NCBI GenBank assembly: GCA_013348845.1
Contig: CP054675.1
Location: forward strand, 2,179,501 to 2,243,500
Origin: Candidatus Tepidiaquacella proteinivora
Lineage (GTDB): Bacteria > Bacteroidota > Ignavibacteria > Tepidaquicellales > Tepidaquicellaceae
Length of the DNA: 64,000 nt
Reading direction: 5' to 3'
Shown: piece by piece, positions 45,842 to 53,538 of the stretch
Numbering within the stretch: position 1 is the first letter of the stretch
Layout: every line of letters starts with the position of its first letter
Position numbers and translations under genes: made by a program
Notes under the pieces: model-generated
What the model was told of the DNA's origin: nothing
Databases searched by the model: none
The model's input: the letters and a program-made list of their open reading frames with translations, nothing else

Positions 45842-47386
45842 ATGAATCAGGAACGCGAAAGATGGAAAACAAAATTAGGGGTTATACTTGCTGTTGCTGG
45901 TAGCGCTGTTGGTTTAGGGAATTTCCTTAGATTTCCTGCCAAAGCCACTCTCAATGGCGGCGGCGCTTTTATGATTCCTTATTTTGTTGCTTTTCTTTTA
46001 CTTGGCATTCCCCTTATGTGGATGGAGTGGACACTCGGCAGATATGGTGGAAAATTTGGGCATGGAACAGCGCCCGGAATTTTTGACTCTGTTGGAAAAA
46101 ATAAATTCCTAAAATATATTGGTGCAATCGGTGTAATTGGTCCTTTTATCATTTTAATTTATTATATCTTCATAGAATCCTGGACTCTTGCTTACTCTTA
46201 CTTCTCATTTTCCGGTGTTTTATTAAAAAATGCAGATGCCGAAAGTATGAAAAATTTTCTTGTTTCATTTCAGGGAGTAGCAGAAGGTGCACCAATCTGG
46301 CCCGCGTATGTTTTCTTTATTATTACATTTGTTGTAAATTTTTATTTCATTTATAAAGGCGTTCAGGGTGGTATTGAAAAACTGTCTCGCTGGGCTATGC
46401 CTACTTTAATTTTAATCGCTATTATTCTGGCTATTAGGGTATTAACACTCGGAACTCCTGACCCCTCAGTACCTCAACAATCAATTTCCAATGCGCTTGG
46501 TTTCGTATGGAACCCGGATTATTCTAAATTACTTGATGCTAAAGTTTGGATTGAAGCTGCAGGACAGATATTTTTTACTTTATCTGTTGGTATAGGTGTT
46601 ATTCTTACTTACGCAAGTTATGTTGACAGTAAAGAAGATATAGCCCTTTCAGGTTTAGCATCTTCATCAATAAATGAATTCTGCGAAGTTATTCTCGGTG
46701 GCTCTATTATTATTCCTGCTGCTTTTGTTTTCTTTGGGCAGGCTGGTGCTGTTGATATTGCTAAAGGTGGTGTATTTAATATCGGATTTGTCTCAATGCC
46801 TCTCATCTTTGATAAACTTCCACTTGGTTTTATTTTTTCCGGTTTATGGTTTATTTTACTTTTTATTGCTGGTATCACTTCCTCTATATCTTTAATTCAA
46901 CCTTTAATTTCATTTATTGAAGATGAATTTAAGTTAAAAAGATCTACATCTACTATAATTCTCAGTATTGTTGCTTTTATTGCCTGTCAGCCGGTTATCT
47001 TTTTTATTGGTCATGGTTTCATTGATGAATTGGATTTCTGGGGTGGGACTTTCTTCCTTGTTGTATTTGCATCAGTTGAAGTATTTATTTTTCTTTTTAT
47101 TATGAAATTTAATAAAGGTTGGGATGAACTTCATCAGGGTGCATTATTCAAAATTCCACGCATATATAAATTCATTATGAAATACATTACCCCCCTGTTT
47201 TTATTAATATTACTTGGATTTTATACATATCAGGAATTTATTTCCCGAATTCTTTTAGAAGATGTGAAAAATCCGATTGATAAAATATATATGTGGGGTG
47301 CAAGACTTATGATTTTTATTTTGCTGATTATATTATTTATTCTGATTCATATTGCATGGAAAAAAAGAAAGGAGAATAGATTATGA
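45842..47386 (+). CDS. Sodium-dependent transporter of the NSS (SNF) family
   Basis: The 514-aa protein has about 12 membrane segments and the NSS start WKTKLGVILAVAGSAVGLGN, then FLRFPAKATLNGGGAFMIPY. These supply the sodium sites of helix 1. It takes up an amino acid with sodium; relatives carry methionine, alanine, tryptophan or leucine. A 43-aa one-helix protein starts on its stop codon (ATGA), as in MetP-MetS type transporters, which favours a methionine/alanine-like substrate. Confidence 0.93.
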   Translation: MNQERERWKTKLGVILAVAGSAVGLGNFLRFPAKATLNGGGAFMIPYFVAFLLLGIPLMWMEWTLGRYGGKFGHGTAPGIFDSVGKNKFLKYIGAIGVIGPFIILIYYIFIESWTLAYSYFSFSGVLLKNADAESMKNFLVSFQGVAEGAPIWPAYVFFIITFVVNFYFIYKGVQGGIEKLSRWAMPTLILIAIILAIRVLTLGTPDPSVPQQSISNALGFVWNPDYSKLLDAKVWIEAAGQIFFTLSVGIGVILTYASYVDSKEDIALSGLASSSINEFCEVILGGSIIIPAAFVFFGQAGAVDIAKGGVFNIGFVSMPLIFDKLPLGFIFSGLWFILLFIAGITSSISLIQPLISFIEDEFKLKRSTSTIILSIVAFIACQPVIFFIGHGFIDELDFWGGTFFLVVFASVEVFIFLFIMKFNKGWDELHQGALFKIPRIYKFIMKYITPLFLLILLGFYTYQEFISRILLEDVKNPIDKIYMWGARLMIFILLIILFILIHIAWKKRKENRL

Positions 47387-47514
47387 CTCTATCCGGTATA
47401 ATTTTTATGGCTCTGTCCTGGGGAATTATATTCTTTCTGTTAATTTTTAGTTTTTCCCGGTTGCTTAGAAAAAATAATATCAATAAAGTCGGACCACGGG
47501 ACGTAATCGGTTGA
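47383..47514 (+). CDS. Small one-helix subunit of the NSS transporter (MetS-like)
   Basis: The 43-aa product begins MTLSGIIFMALSWGIIFFLL, a single membrane helix, and ends KVGPRDVIG. Its ATG overlaps the transporter's TGA (ATGA), and AAAGGAG lies about 10 nt upstream. Tiny proteins with this layout accompany bacterial NSS transporters; MetS is needed for MetP function in Corynebacterium. The match is in position, size and topology; the sequence itself is too short for certainty. Confidence 0.75.
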   Translation: MTLSGIIFMALSWGIIFFLLIFSFSRLLRKNNINKVGPRDVIG

Positions 47515-47534
47515 AATTATGTTTTTATTTTGGT

Positions 47535-47563
47535 TTGAATTTGGAAATGCAAATTAATATTTT
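47535..47563 (+). promoter_or_regulatory. Sigma-70-like promoter of tRNA-Ala
   Basis: TTGAAT (47535-47540) and TATTTT (47558-47563) are spaced by 17 nt, and the tRNA begins 14 nt after the -10 box. The arrangement is much like that before the tRNA-Thr gene at 63648. Confidence 0.5.
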
Positions 47564-47576
47564 AGTATGTTACCAT

Positions 47577-47649
<73 letters not shown>

Positions 47650-47686
47650 CAGAATTTGAATTATATAAAAAAGAGGTTAACTTATT

Positions 47687-47797
47687 TTAATTTATCCTCG
47701 TATCAAAGACCTTTCCGTCAACAATTAACGAATAAAAATATAATCCGCTTTGTAAATTACAAGCTTTAAATTTTATAATGTGTTCTCCGGATTCATA
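47687..47797 (-). pseudogene. Relic of a T9SS sorting tail
   Basis: On the minus strand this frame reads YESGEHIIKFKACNLQSGLY then FYSLIVDGKVFDTRIN and a stop. The LQSGLYFYSLIVDGK pattern matches the last 35 residues of type A sorting domains as seen in the two M1 peptidases here. A TAA sits directly before it and no start or body is present, so it is the surviving 3' end of a lost secreted-protein gene. It marks disturbed DNA between tRNA-Ala and the island. Confidence 0.6.
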
Positions 47798-48306
47798 TTA
47801 CCTGCTTGTTATTACCTTTTTATCTTTGAGAAAAGAAAACCCAATACGTTTAGTAGCTTCTAATAATTTATCTTTGCGGTGAATATATCAATAAAGAAAA
47901 TCTTATAAAAAAAGCAAAGTTCTTGAAAAATACCTATACAAAAAGGAAACAAAAAGCACTTGCCAGAATACTTACAAACCGGTTTACCTGAATACACCTG
48001 AAATTAACTTTATATTATGAAAATAATTTTGTATAATAAACAATAAATTGGTTGATATTATATTCTATATTTATACTATTATTTTAGAAAAATAATGATA
48101 ATAAATATTTGTCGGATAAGGAAAAATATTAATAAATTAAAAATACAAAAGAGTTTTATTCAGGACTTCCTTTATAAGTTGATTGATGCTTCCTGCAATT
48201 TTAAAATTAAGTTAAAGTCAGGCGATATAAAAAATCCTGAAAATATTACGTTTAAAAAAAGTTATTGTCTTTATTTTCTATAATAATAATCTATTAGAAT
48301 AAAGAT
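47798..48306. other. Gap of about 500 bp with no convincing gene
   Basis: Apart from short broken frames I see no gene here. A plus-strand piece around 47883-47991 encodes EYINKENLIKKAKFLKNTY, with stops near both ends, and could be debris of an enzyme gene. A 62-codon frame at 48095-48283 has no ribosome site or recognisable motif. A TATAAT at 48279-48284, 22 nt before the radC ATG, may be the -10 box of the island transcript, though no -35 is seen. Confidence 0.5.
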
Positions 48307-48990
48307 ATGAGCAAATCATTTACAATAAACGACTTACCAAAAGATGAGCGACCGCGCGAACGGTTAATTAAGTTTGGCGAACAGGCGCTTTCAGCTCAGG
48401 AATTATTACAGCTTATTTTAGGCAGAGGTGTTGCCGGCGAATCAGTAGCGGTTACTGCACAAAAGCTATTAAGTCATTTTGGAAGTTTACAGAAATTATC
48501 AGAAGCAAGCATTGAAGAACTATCCTCAATTAAAGGAATTGGCTTGGCAAAAGCTGCTCAAATAAAAGCAGTTTTTGAAATTAGCCGCAGACTTTCAACC
48601 CAAACACCTGAATATAAAAGCATAGAACTTGATAACCCCGAGAAAGTATTTAAACTGATAAAAAGCAAACTCAAAGATTATCATAAGGAACATTTTTATA
48701 TTATTGCTTTGAATAGCAGAAATTACTCAATCGCTGAAGTTTCAATTGGCAGTTTAAATGCGAGTATTGTCCATCCGCGTGAAGTATTTGCTGAAGCAAT
48801 TAAAAACAAAGCCGCTTCTGTTATTTTCGTTCATAATCATCCATCCGGCAATCCGGAACCATCTGAAAACGATTTACTAATAACTAAAAGATTGGTAGAA
48901 TCAGGAAAAATTTTAGGTATTGAAATATCCGACCATATTATTGCAGCTAAAGACGATTACTTTAGTTTTAAAAATAATGGATTAATTTGA
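48307..48990 (+). CDS. radC: RadC-family JAB-domain protein (UPF0758)
   Basis: The 227-aa protein begins FTINDLPKDERPRERLIKFG, the RadC N-terminus, has a helix-hairpin-helix SSIKGIGLAKAAQIKA and the JAMM metal site VIFVHNHPSGNPEPSENDL. It closes DDYFSFKNNGLI. RadC-like proteins are frequent in mobile and defence islands; a DNA repair role is not proven. The last 36 bp recur, 8 mismatches apart, before hsdM at 50095-50130. It is the first gene of the island. Confidence 0.93.
   Translation: MSKSFTINDLPKDERPRERLIKFGEQALSAQELLQLILGRGVAGESVAVTAQKLLSHFGSLQKLSEASIEELSSIKGIGLAKAAQIKAVFEISRRLSTQTPEYKSIELDNPEKVFKLIKSKLKDYHKEHFYIIALNSRNYSIAEVSIGSLNASIVHPREVFAEAIKNKAASVIFVHNHPSGNPEPSENDLLITKRLVESGKILGIEISDHIIAAKDDYFSFKNNGLI
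48955..48990 (+). repeat. radC 3'-end repeat, copy 1
   Basis: These 36 bp encode the last 11 residues and stop of RadC. They match 50095-50130 at 28 of 36 positions, including the 13-nt run TTTTAGTTTTAAA with one change before it. The two copies bracket the RhuM/Fic gene. Confidence 0.6.
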
Positions 48991-48997
48991 ATGATAT

Positions 48998-49990
48998 ATG
49001 AGGCAGAAGGAATTTAAAAAAGGCGAAATCGTAATTTATAGAAGCCCTCAAGGACCGGAAATTCAGGTAAAACTGAAACAAGATTCTGTTTGGTTAGATG
49101 CACATCTAATTGCGAAGCTTTTTGATGTTAATAGACCAGCAGTGGTCAAGCATATTAATAATATCTACAAAACAGGCGAATTGGACAAAAAGTCAACCTG
49201 TTCCATTTTGGAACAGGTTGCAGCTGATGGAAAAATCAGAAAAATGAATTTTTATAATCTTGATATGATCATTTCTGTTGGTTATCGGGTTAATTCAAAA
49301 CACGCTACACAATTCCGCATCTGGGCTACGAAGACATTAAAAGACCATTTAATAAAAGGATACACCATAAATGAAAAACGGCTTTTACAGACGCAGAATA
49401 AATTAAAGGAATTACAAAACGCTATTACATTTTTGCAGGAAAAATCACAACACGGATTGCTCTCAGAGCAAACATCCGAAATTCTTAACCTGCTATCATC
49501 TTATGTCAAAACACTTACATTACTGGAACAATATGACAGAGGAAAATTAACTGCGGTTAAAAAATCAAAAAGTAAGTATGTTTTGCAATATGATGAAGCT
49601 AAAAGGATTATAGAGACAATTAGAAAAGAATTACTTGCAAAAAAAGAAGCCAGCGAACTTTTCGGAAGTGAAAATGAAAACAAATTAAAAGGCATAATCG
49701 GGAACATTTATCAGACCTTTGGCAAAAAGGAACTTTATCCTTCTCTGGAAGAAAAAGCGGCTCATCTTTTATATTTTATCATTAAAGACCATCCTTTTAT
49801 TGATGGCAATAAACGAATTGCTTCATTTCTCTTTGTTTATTTTTTAGAAAAAAATAATTTTCTTTACCGTAAGACTGGCGAAAAGAAAATCAATGATAAT
49901 GCTTTGGTTGCGCTTTCCCTTTTAATTGCAATAAGCAACCCTAAGGATAAAGAAATCTTAATTAAAATTATAACTAACCTTTTAAGCTAA
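48998..49990 (+). CDS. RhuM-like DNA-binding domain fused to a Fic/Doc domain
   Basis: The 330-aa protein has two parts. Residues 1-130 match the RhuM virulence-protein family: VWLDAHLIAKLFDVNRPAVV, HINNIYKTGELD, and YNLDMIISVGYRVNSKHATQ then FRIWATKTLKDHLIKGY. After a helical linker, residues about 200-325 form a Fic/Doc domain with HPFIDGNKRIASFLFVYFL, the catalytic motif, near 265. Fic enzymes add AMP or phosphate to targets such as EF-Tu. Such fusions occur near type I restriction systems and may act as a toxin or a regulated effector. It starts 7 nt after radC. Confidence 0.9.
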   Translation: MRQKEFKKGEIVIYRSPQGPEIQVKLKQDSVWLDAHLIAKLFDVNRPAVVKHINNIYKTGELDKKSTCSILEQVAADGKIRKMNFYNLDMIISVGYRVNSKHATQFRIWATKTLKDHLIKGYTINEKRLLQTQNKLKELQNAITFLQEKSQHGLLSEQTSEILNLLSSYVKTLTLLEQYDRGKLTAVKKSKSKYVLQYDEAKRIIETIRKELLAKKEASELFGSENENKLKGIIGNIYQTFGKKELYPSLEEKAAHLLYFIIKDHPFIDGNKRIASFLFVYFLEKNNFLYRKTGEKKINDNALVALSLLIAISNPKDKEILIKIITNLLS

Positions 49991-49992
49991 AT

Positions 49993-50130
49993 ATGAAAAA
50001 CAAAACAGAACAATTACAAAAAGAAATCGACCGGCTGACTGAAGTTAAAAATAAATTGAAAATAAAAATATTATACAATATTATAACTGGAACCAATTAT
50101 TTTAGTTTTAAAGAAAATGGGCTATTATGA
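49993..50130 (+). CDS. Small 45-aa ORF with a RadC-like tail
   Basis: The ATG lies 2 nt after the RhuM/Fic stop and the TGA overlaps the hsdM ATG (ATGA). The product starts MKNKTEQLQKEIDRLTEVKN, a likely coiled coil, and ends TNYFSFKENGLL, which matches the RadC end DDYFSFKNNGLI. It may be a translated relic of a second radC that now couples translation into hsdM, or a genuine small protein. No ribosome site is evident. Confidence 0.5.
   Translation: MKNKTEQLQKEIDRLTEVKNKLKIKILYNIITGTNYFSFKENGLL
50095..50130 (+). repeat. radC 3'-end repeat, copy 2
   Basis: This second copy of the radC end lies directly before hsdM and supplies the tail of the 45-aa frame. It matches 48955-48990 at 28 of 36 positions and encodes YFSFKENGLL against YFSFKNNGLI. 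Confidence 0.6.
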
Positions 50131-52184
50131 ACACAACAACTTCTTATCATCAAATTTCAAATACTATCTGGAATATTGCTAATCATCTTCGTGGTGGATG
50201 GAAAGCTTATGAATATCAAGATGTTATTTTGCCCCTTACTGTTCTGAAACGCCTTGATGCTGTTCTTGAACCAACCAAACAGAAAGTTTTAGAAAAATAC
50301 AATGAACTTGCTGGAAAAGTAAAAACAGAAAATCTTCGAATTCTATGTAGGATTACACGATACAACTTTTACAACATTTCTCCTTATACTTTCAAGAAGT
50401 TATTGGAAGAACCAACACATATTGCCCGCAATTTAAGTAAGTATATTGATGGGTTTTCACCAAATGTAAAAGATATTTTTGAGAAATTTGAATTTCACCG
50501 CCAACTTGAGCGTCTTCAGGGTAGCAACATTCTTTACTTAATCCTGCAGGAATTTGACAAAATTGATTTGCATCCAGAAAGAGTTCCAAATCATATTATT
50601 GGTCTTGCATTTGAAGATTTAATCAGACGTTTTGCTGAACAATCAAATGAAACTGCTGGAGAACACTATACCCCGCGCGATGTTGTGCGTCTGATGGCAG
50701 CACTAATTTTTACTGGTGAAGAAAAAGAACTTTCAAAACCTGGTAAAGTTATCACCATTTATGACCCTGCCTGCGGAACTGGCGGTATGCTTTCTGTGGG
50801 TTCTGATTATGTTAAAAATAATATCAATCCCGAAATTAAAACTTATCTCTTTGGTCAGGAATTAAATCCAGTAACCTATGCTATTTGTAAAGCAGATATA
50901 CTTTTACAGAATGAAGATAAAGATCCAGATGGTATTAAAGGTGGAGATAAAGAACACGATAAGGCAAGCACTCTTTCCAATGACCAGCATTCAGACAAAA
51001 AATTTGACTATATTATCTCTAATCCTCCTTACGGCGTAGAGTGGAAGAAAGATAAAGAAGCGGTTGAGAGGGAAGCAGAACGCGGTTTTGCCGGTAGGTT
51101 TGGAGCAGGACTTCCGCGTATTTCAGATGGGCAATTCCTTTTTATACAACATGCAATTTATAAATTTAGACCCAAAGAAGAAGGTGGAAGCAGAGCTGCA
51201 ATTATTACAAATGGCTCACCACTTTTTACAGGAGATGCTGGCTCTGGCGAGAGTGAAATTCGCAGGTGGATTTTGGAAAATGACCTGCTTGAAGCCATAA
51301 TTGCCTTGCCTGAACAACTTTTCTTCAATACGGGTATAGCTACCTATGTCTGGATCTTTTCAAACAAAAAGAAAGAAGAGCGAAAAGGCAAAATTCAACT
51401 TATTGATGCAAGAAATATAAAAACCCAACTGCGTCGTAATCTTGGAAAAAAACGCTATGAAATTAGCGAAGAAAATGCTAAAGAAATTATTAAACTCTAT
51501 TCTGAATTTAAAGAGAATGAAAAATGCAAAATTTTCCCAACAACAGAATTTGGTTACCGGGAGATTACTATCCAGCGACCTCTTCGGCTTAAATTTGAGA
51601 TAACCGAAGAGGCCATTAACCGACTAAAAGAAAATGAAGTGTTTATAAATGATAGACCAAGCAAAAAGAAAGGTGAAAAAGGAGAGGCCGAAAATAAAAC
51701 ATGGCAGGAACTACGCGCTGAAATATATAAGATATTAGAAAGTATGCTTGGACAGGTTTATATGTCAAGAGCCAAATTTCTTGAGAAGATAGAAGCAGAA
51801 ATTAAAAATCGCGGATTTAAATTAAAAAAACAGATAGCAAAAATAATATGGCAGGAAATTGGCGAGAGAAATGAAGAAGCAGAGATTTGCTACGATGAAA
51901 AGTGCAACCCAGAATCAGACAAAGAATTAAAGGATTATGAAAGAGTGCCTTTAGATAGAGATATTTACGACTATTTTGAAAAAGAAGTGAAGCCCTATGC
52001 TCCTGATGCCTGGATTGATGAGACCGTGCGGGATGAAAAAGATGGCAAGGTAGGTATTGTGGGCTATGAAATTCCGTTTACACGCTATTTTTATAAATAT
52101 GAACCGCCGCGAGATATTAGCCAGATAGAAGAAGAGATAAGTCAATTAGAAATAGAAATTAATGAATTATTGAAAAAACTATGA
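50127..52184 (+). CDS. hsdM: Type I restriction-modification methyltransferase subunit HsdM
   Basis: The 685-aa protein has the HsdM N-terminal helical domain (IWNIANHLRGGWKAYEYQDV) and then an N6-adenine methyltransferase domain. The latter has GEHYTPRDVVRLMAALI near 177, the SAM-binding YDPACGTGGMLSVGSD near 212 and the catalytic ISNPPYGVEWKKD near 300. The C-terminal 180 residues, charged and with a long helix at the end, contact HsdS. It methylates adenine in the target site. HsdS and HsdR follow in the same operon. Confidence 0.95.
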   Translation: MNTTTSYHQISNTIWNIANHLRGGWKAYEYQDVILPLTVLKRLDAVLEPTKQKVLEKYNELAGKVKTENLRILCRITRYNFYNISPYTFKKLLEEPTHIARNLSKYIDGFSPNVKDIFEKFEFHRQLERLQGSNILYLILQEFDKIDLHPERVPNHIIGLAFEDLIRRFAEQSNETAGEHYTPRDVVRLMAALIFTGEEKELSKPGKVITIYDPACGTGGMLSVGSDYVKNNINPEIKTYLFGQELNPVTYAICKADILLQNEDKDPDGIKGGDKEHDKASTLSNDQHSDKKFDYIISNPPYGVEWKKDKEAVEREAERGFAGRFGAGLPRISDGQFLFIQHAIYKFRPKEEGGSRAAIITNGSPLFTGDAGSGESEIRRWILENDLLEAIIALPEQLFFNTGIATYVWIFSNKKKEERKGKIQLIDARNIKTQLRRNLGKKRYEISEENAKEIIKLYSEFKENEKCKIFPTTEFGYREITIQRPLRLKFEITEEAINRLKENEVFINDRPSKKKGEKGEAENKTWQELRAEIYKILESMLGQVYMSRAKFLEKIEAEIKNRGFKLKKQIAKIIWQEIGERNEEAEICYDEKCNPESDKELKDYERVPLDRDIYDYFEKEVKPYAPDAWIDETVRDEKDGKVGIVGYEIPFTRYFYKYEPPRDISQIEEEISQLEIEINELLKKL

Positions 52185-52297
52185 AAACAGTTTTGTTTAC
52201 AACTTTGGCAAGATGTAAACAAAGTAGTACGTTTTGTTTACATTTAAAAGAAGATGTAAACGAACATTATTTTTTAGGAAAAATAAATAAACTATGA
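52181..52297 (+). CDS. 38-aa ORF inside the hsdM-hsdS insert
   Basis: The frame starts MKTVLFTTLARCKQSSTFCL and ends HYFLGKINKL. Its ATG overlaps the hsdM stop and its TGA overlaps the hsdS ATG, so it keeps translation flowing from hsdM to hsdS. It is made of DNA with two palindromes, shows no motif and may serve only as a coupling spacer. Confidence 0.35.
   Translation: MKTVLFTTLARCKQSSTFCLHLKEDVNEHYFLGKINKL
52195..52220. repeat. Palindromic unit 1 (7-bp arms, 12-nt spacer)
   Basis: GTTTACA (52195-52201) and TGTAAAC (52214-52220) are perfect inverted repeats with a 12-nt spacer. The outer bases TTTT before and AAGA inside are also shared with unit 2. It could be a protein-binding site or an RNA hairpin. 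Confidence 0.7.
52236..52261. repeat. Palindromic unit 2 (7-bp arms, 12-nt spacer)
   Basis: GTTTACA (52236-52242) and TGTAAAC (52255-52261) repeat unit 1 exactly in arms and spacer length, 41 bp downstream, about four turns of DNA. Spacer bases differ in the first half, so arms and spacing are what is kept. Confidence 0.7.
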
Positions 52298-53538
52298 AAA
52301 CAAAATTTCAAAAATATCCAAAATATAAAGATTCAGGGATTGAGTGGCTTGGTGAGATACCGGAGGGGTGGGAAGTTAAAAAAGTAAAAAGCATTGGTAA
52401 AGTAGTAGTAGGTGGAACACCTAAAACAGATAATATGTCTTATTGGGAAAATGGAGAAATTTCTTGGTTACCATCAGGAATGGTTCAAAATAAAACCTTA
52501 ATAAGAGATGATGTATATACATTTATAACTAAAAAGGGTCTCCAAGAAAGTGCAGCCAAAATTGTTAAAGAAAATTCTGTCTTGCTTGCAATGACCGGAG
52601 CAACTTGTGGTAATGTGGCTTTGATAACATTTCCATCATCATTCAATCAATCAGTTGCTGGTATTGAGTGTAATTCTGAAATAGATAGTCGTTATATTTA
52701 TTATTCTTTAATGGGTGCCAATCCGAAAATTTTATCGTATAGAATGGGTGGCGCTCAAAGCGGGATAAACAAATATATAGTCAAGAATTTAGAATTGTCA
52801 ATGCCTAGATATGAAACCCAACTTCACGTCGCCGACTTTCTTGACGAAAAGACAAAGATTATTGATGCCATGATTGAGAAAAAACAGAAACTCATTGAAC
52901 TTTTGCGTGAAAAACGCACTTCCCTTATTACCCGCGCAGTAACCAAAGGACTTGATCCAAATGCCAGAATGAAATCTTCAGGTGTAGATTGGATTGGCGA
53001 GATTCCGGAGGAGTGGGAGGTGAGGAGATTAAAGTTTATAGCTTTTTTGCAATATGGAGATTCTTTACCAAATGAAAAAAGAGAAAACGGAGAAATAGAA
53101 GTATTTGGTTCTAACGGTCCAATTGGATTTCATTCAAAAGCCAATACAAAATCACCAGTTATAATTGTTGGTCGTAAAGGTTCTTTTGGAGCTATAAACT
53201 TTACAGAAAAGGAAGTTTTTGCGATTGATACTACTTATTTTATTGATGGACGGTTCAGCAAATCTCATTTGAAATGGTTGGCTTATAGCCTATTGGTAGC
53301 AAAATTAAATGATATTTCTTTGGATACTGGAGTTCCAGGATTATCGCGTGAATCTGTACATAATAAATATTTCCCATTTCCTACAATTCAAGTTCAAAAA
53401 CAAATTGCCGATTTCCTCGACCACGAAACATCCAAAATTGACAAAGCCATAGAATTAATTGAAACTCAGATAGAAAAATTAAAAGAATACCGTGCTTTAC
53501 TTATTTTTAATTCAGTAACAGGAAAGATAAAAATATGA
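52294..53538 (+). CDS. hsdS: Type I restriction specificity subunit HsdS
   Basis: The 414-aa protein has two target-recognition domains. The first half opens KDSGIEWLGEIPEGWEVKKV and the second SSGVDWIGEIPEEWEVRRLK near residue 230. Each ends in a conserved spacer helix (HVADFLDEKTKIIDAMIEKK and QIADFLDHETSKIDKAIELI). These give the bipartite recognition site. HsdS positions HsdM and HsdR on DNA. Its stop overlaps the DUF3800 gene start (ATGA). Confidence 0.95.
   Translation: MKTKFQKYPKYKDSGIEWLGEIPEGWEVKKVKSIGKVVVGGTPKTDNMSYWENGEISWLPSGMVQNKTLIRDDVYTFITKKGLQESAAKIVKENSVLLAMTGATCGNVALITFPSSFNQSVAGIECNSEIDSRYIYYSLMGANPKILSYRMGGAQSGINKYIVKNLELSMPRYETQLHVADFLDEKTKIIDAMIEKKQKLIELLREKRTSLITRAVTKGLDPNARMKSSGVDWIGEIPEEWEVRRLKFIAFLQYGDSLPNEKRENGEIEVFGSNGPIGFHSKANTKSPVIIVGRKGSFGAINFTEKEVFAIDTTYFIDGRFSKSHLKWLAYSLLVAKLNDISLDTGVPGLSRESVHNKYFPFPTIQVQKQIADFLDHETSKIDKAIELIETQIEKLKEYRALLIFNSVTGKIKI

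Larger units (their letters stand above)
52176..52302 (+). repeat. 113-bp insert flanked by a 14-bp direct repeat at the hsdM-hsdS junction
   Basis: AAACTATGAAAACA occurs at 52176-52189 and again, identically, at 52289-52302, an offset of 113 bp. Each copy contains an ATGA: in the first the hsdM stop overlaps the ATG of a 38-aa frame, in the second that frame's stop overlaps the hsdS ATG. Deleting one repeat plus the insert would give a direct ATGA overlap of hsdM with hsdS. This looks like an inserted or duplicated element with target duplication. Confidence 0.7.

Noticed and set aside
47883-47991. Possible relic of a nucleotidyltransferase (RmlA-like) C-terminus, EYINKENLIKKAKFLKNTY
   Set aside because: The resemblance is weak and short, and no other part of such a gene is nearby.
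48095-48283. 62-codon plus-strand frame before radC
   Set aside because: No ribosome site, no motif, odd composition and surrounding broken frames; probably not coding.
52195-52261. CRISPR-like array in the hsdM-hsdS gap
   Set aside because: Only two units, repeats of 7-bp arms with short spacers, no leader and no cas genes; palindromic units are a better description.
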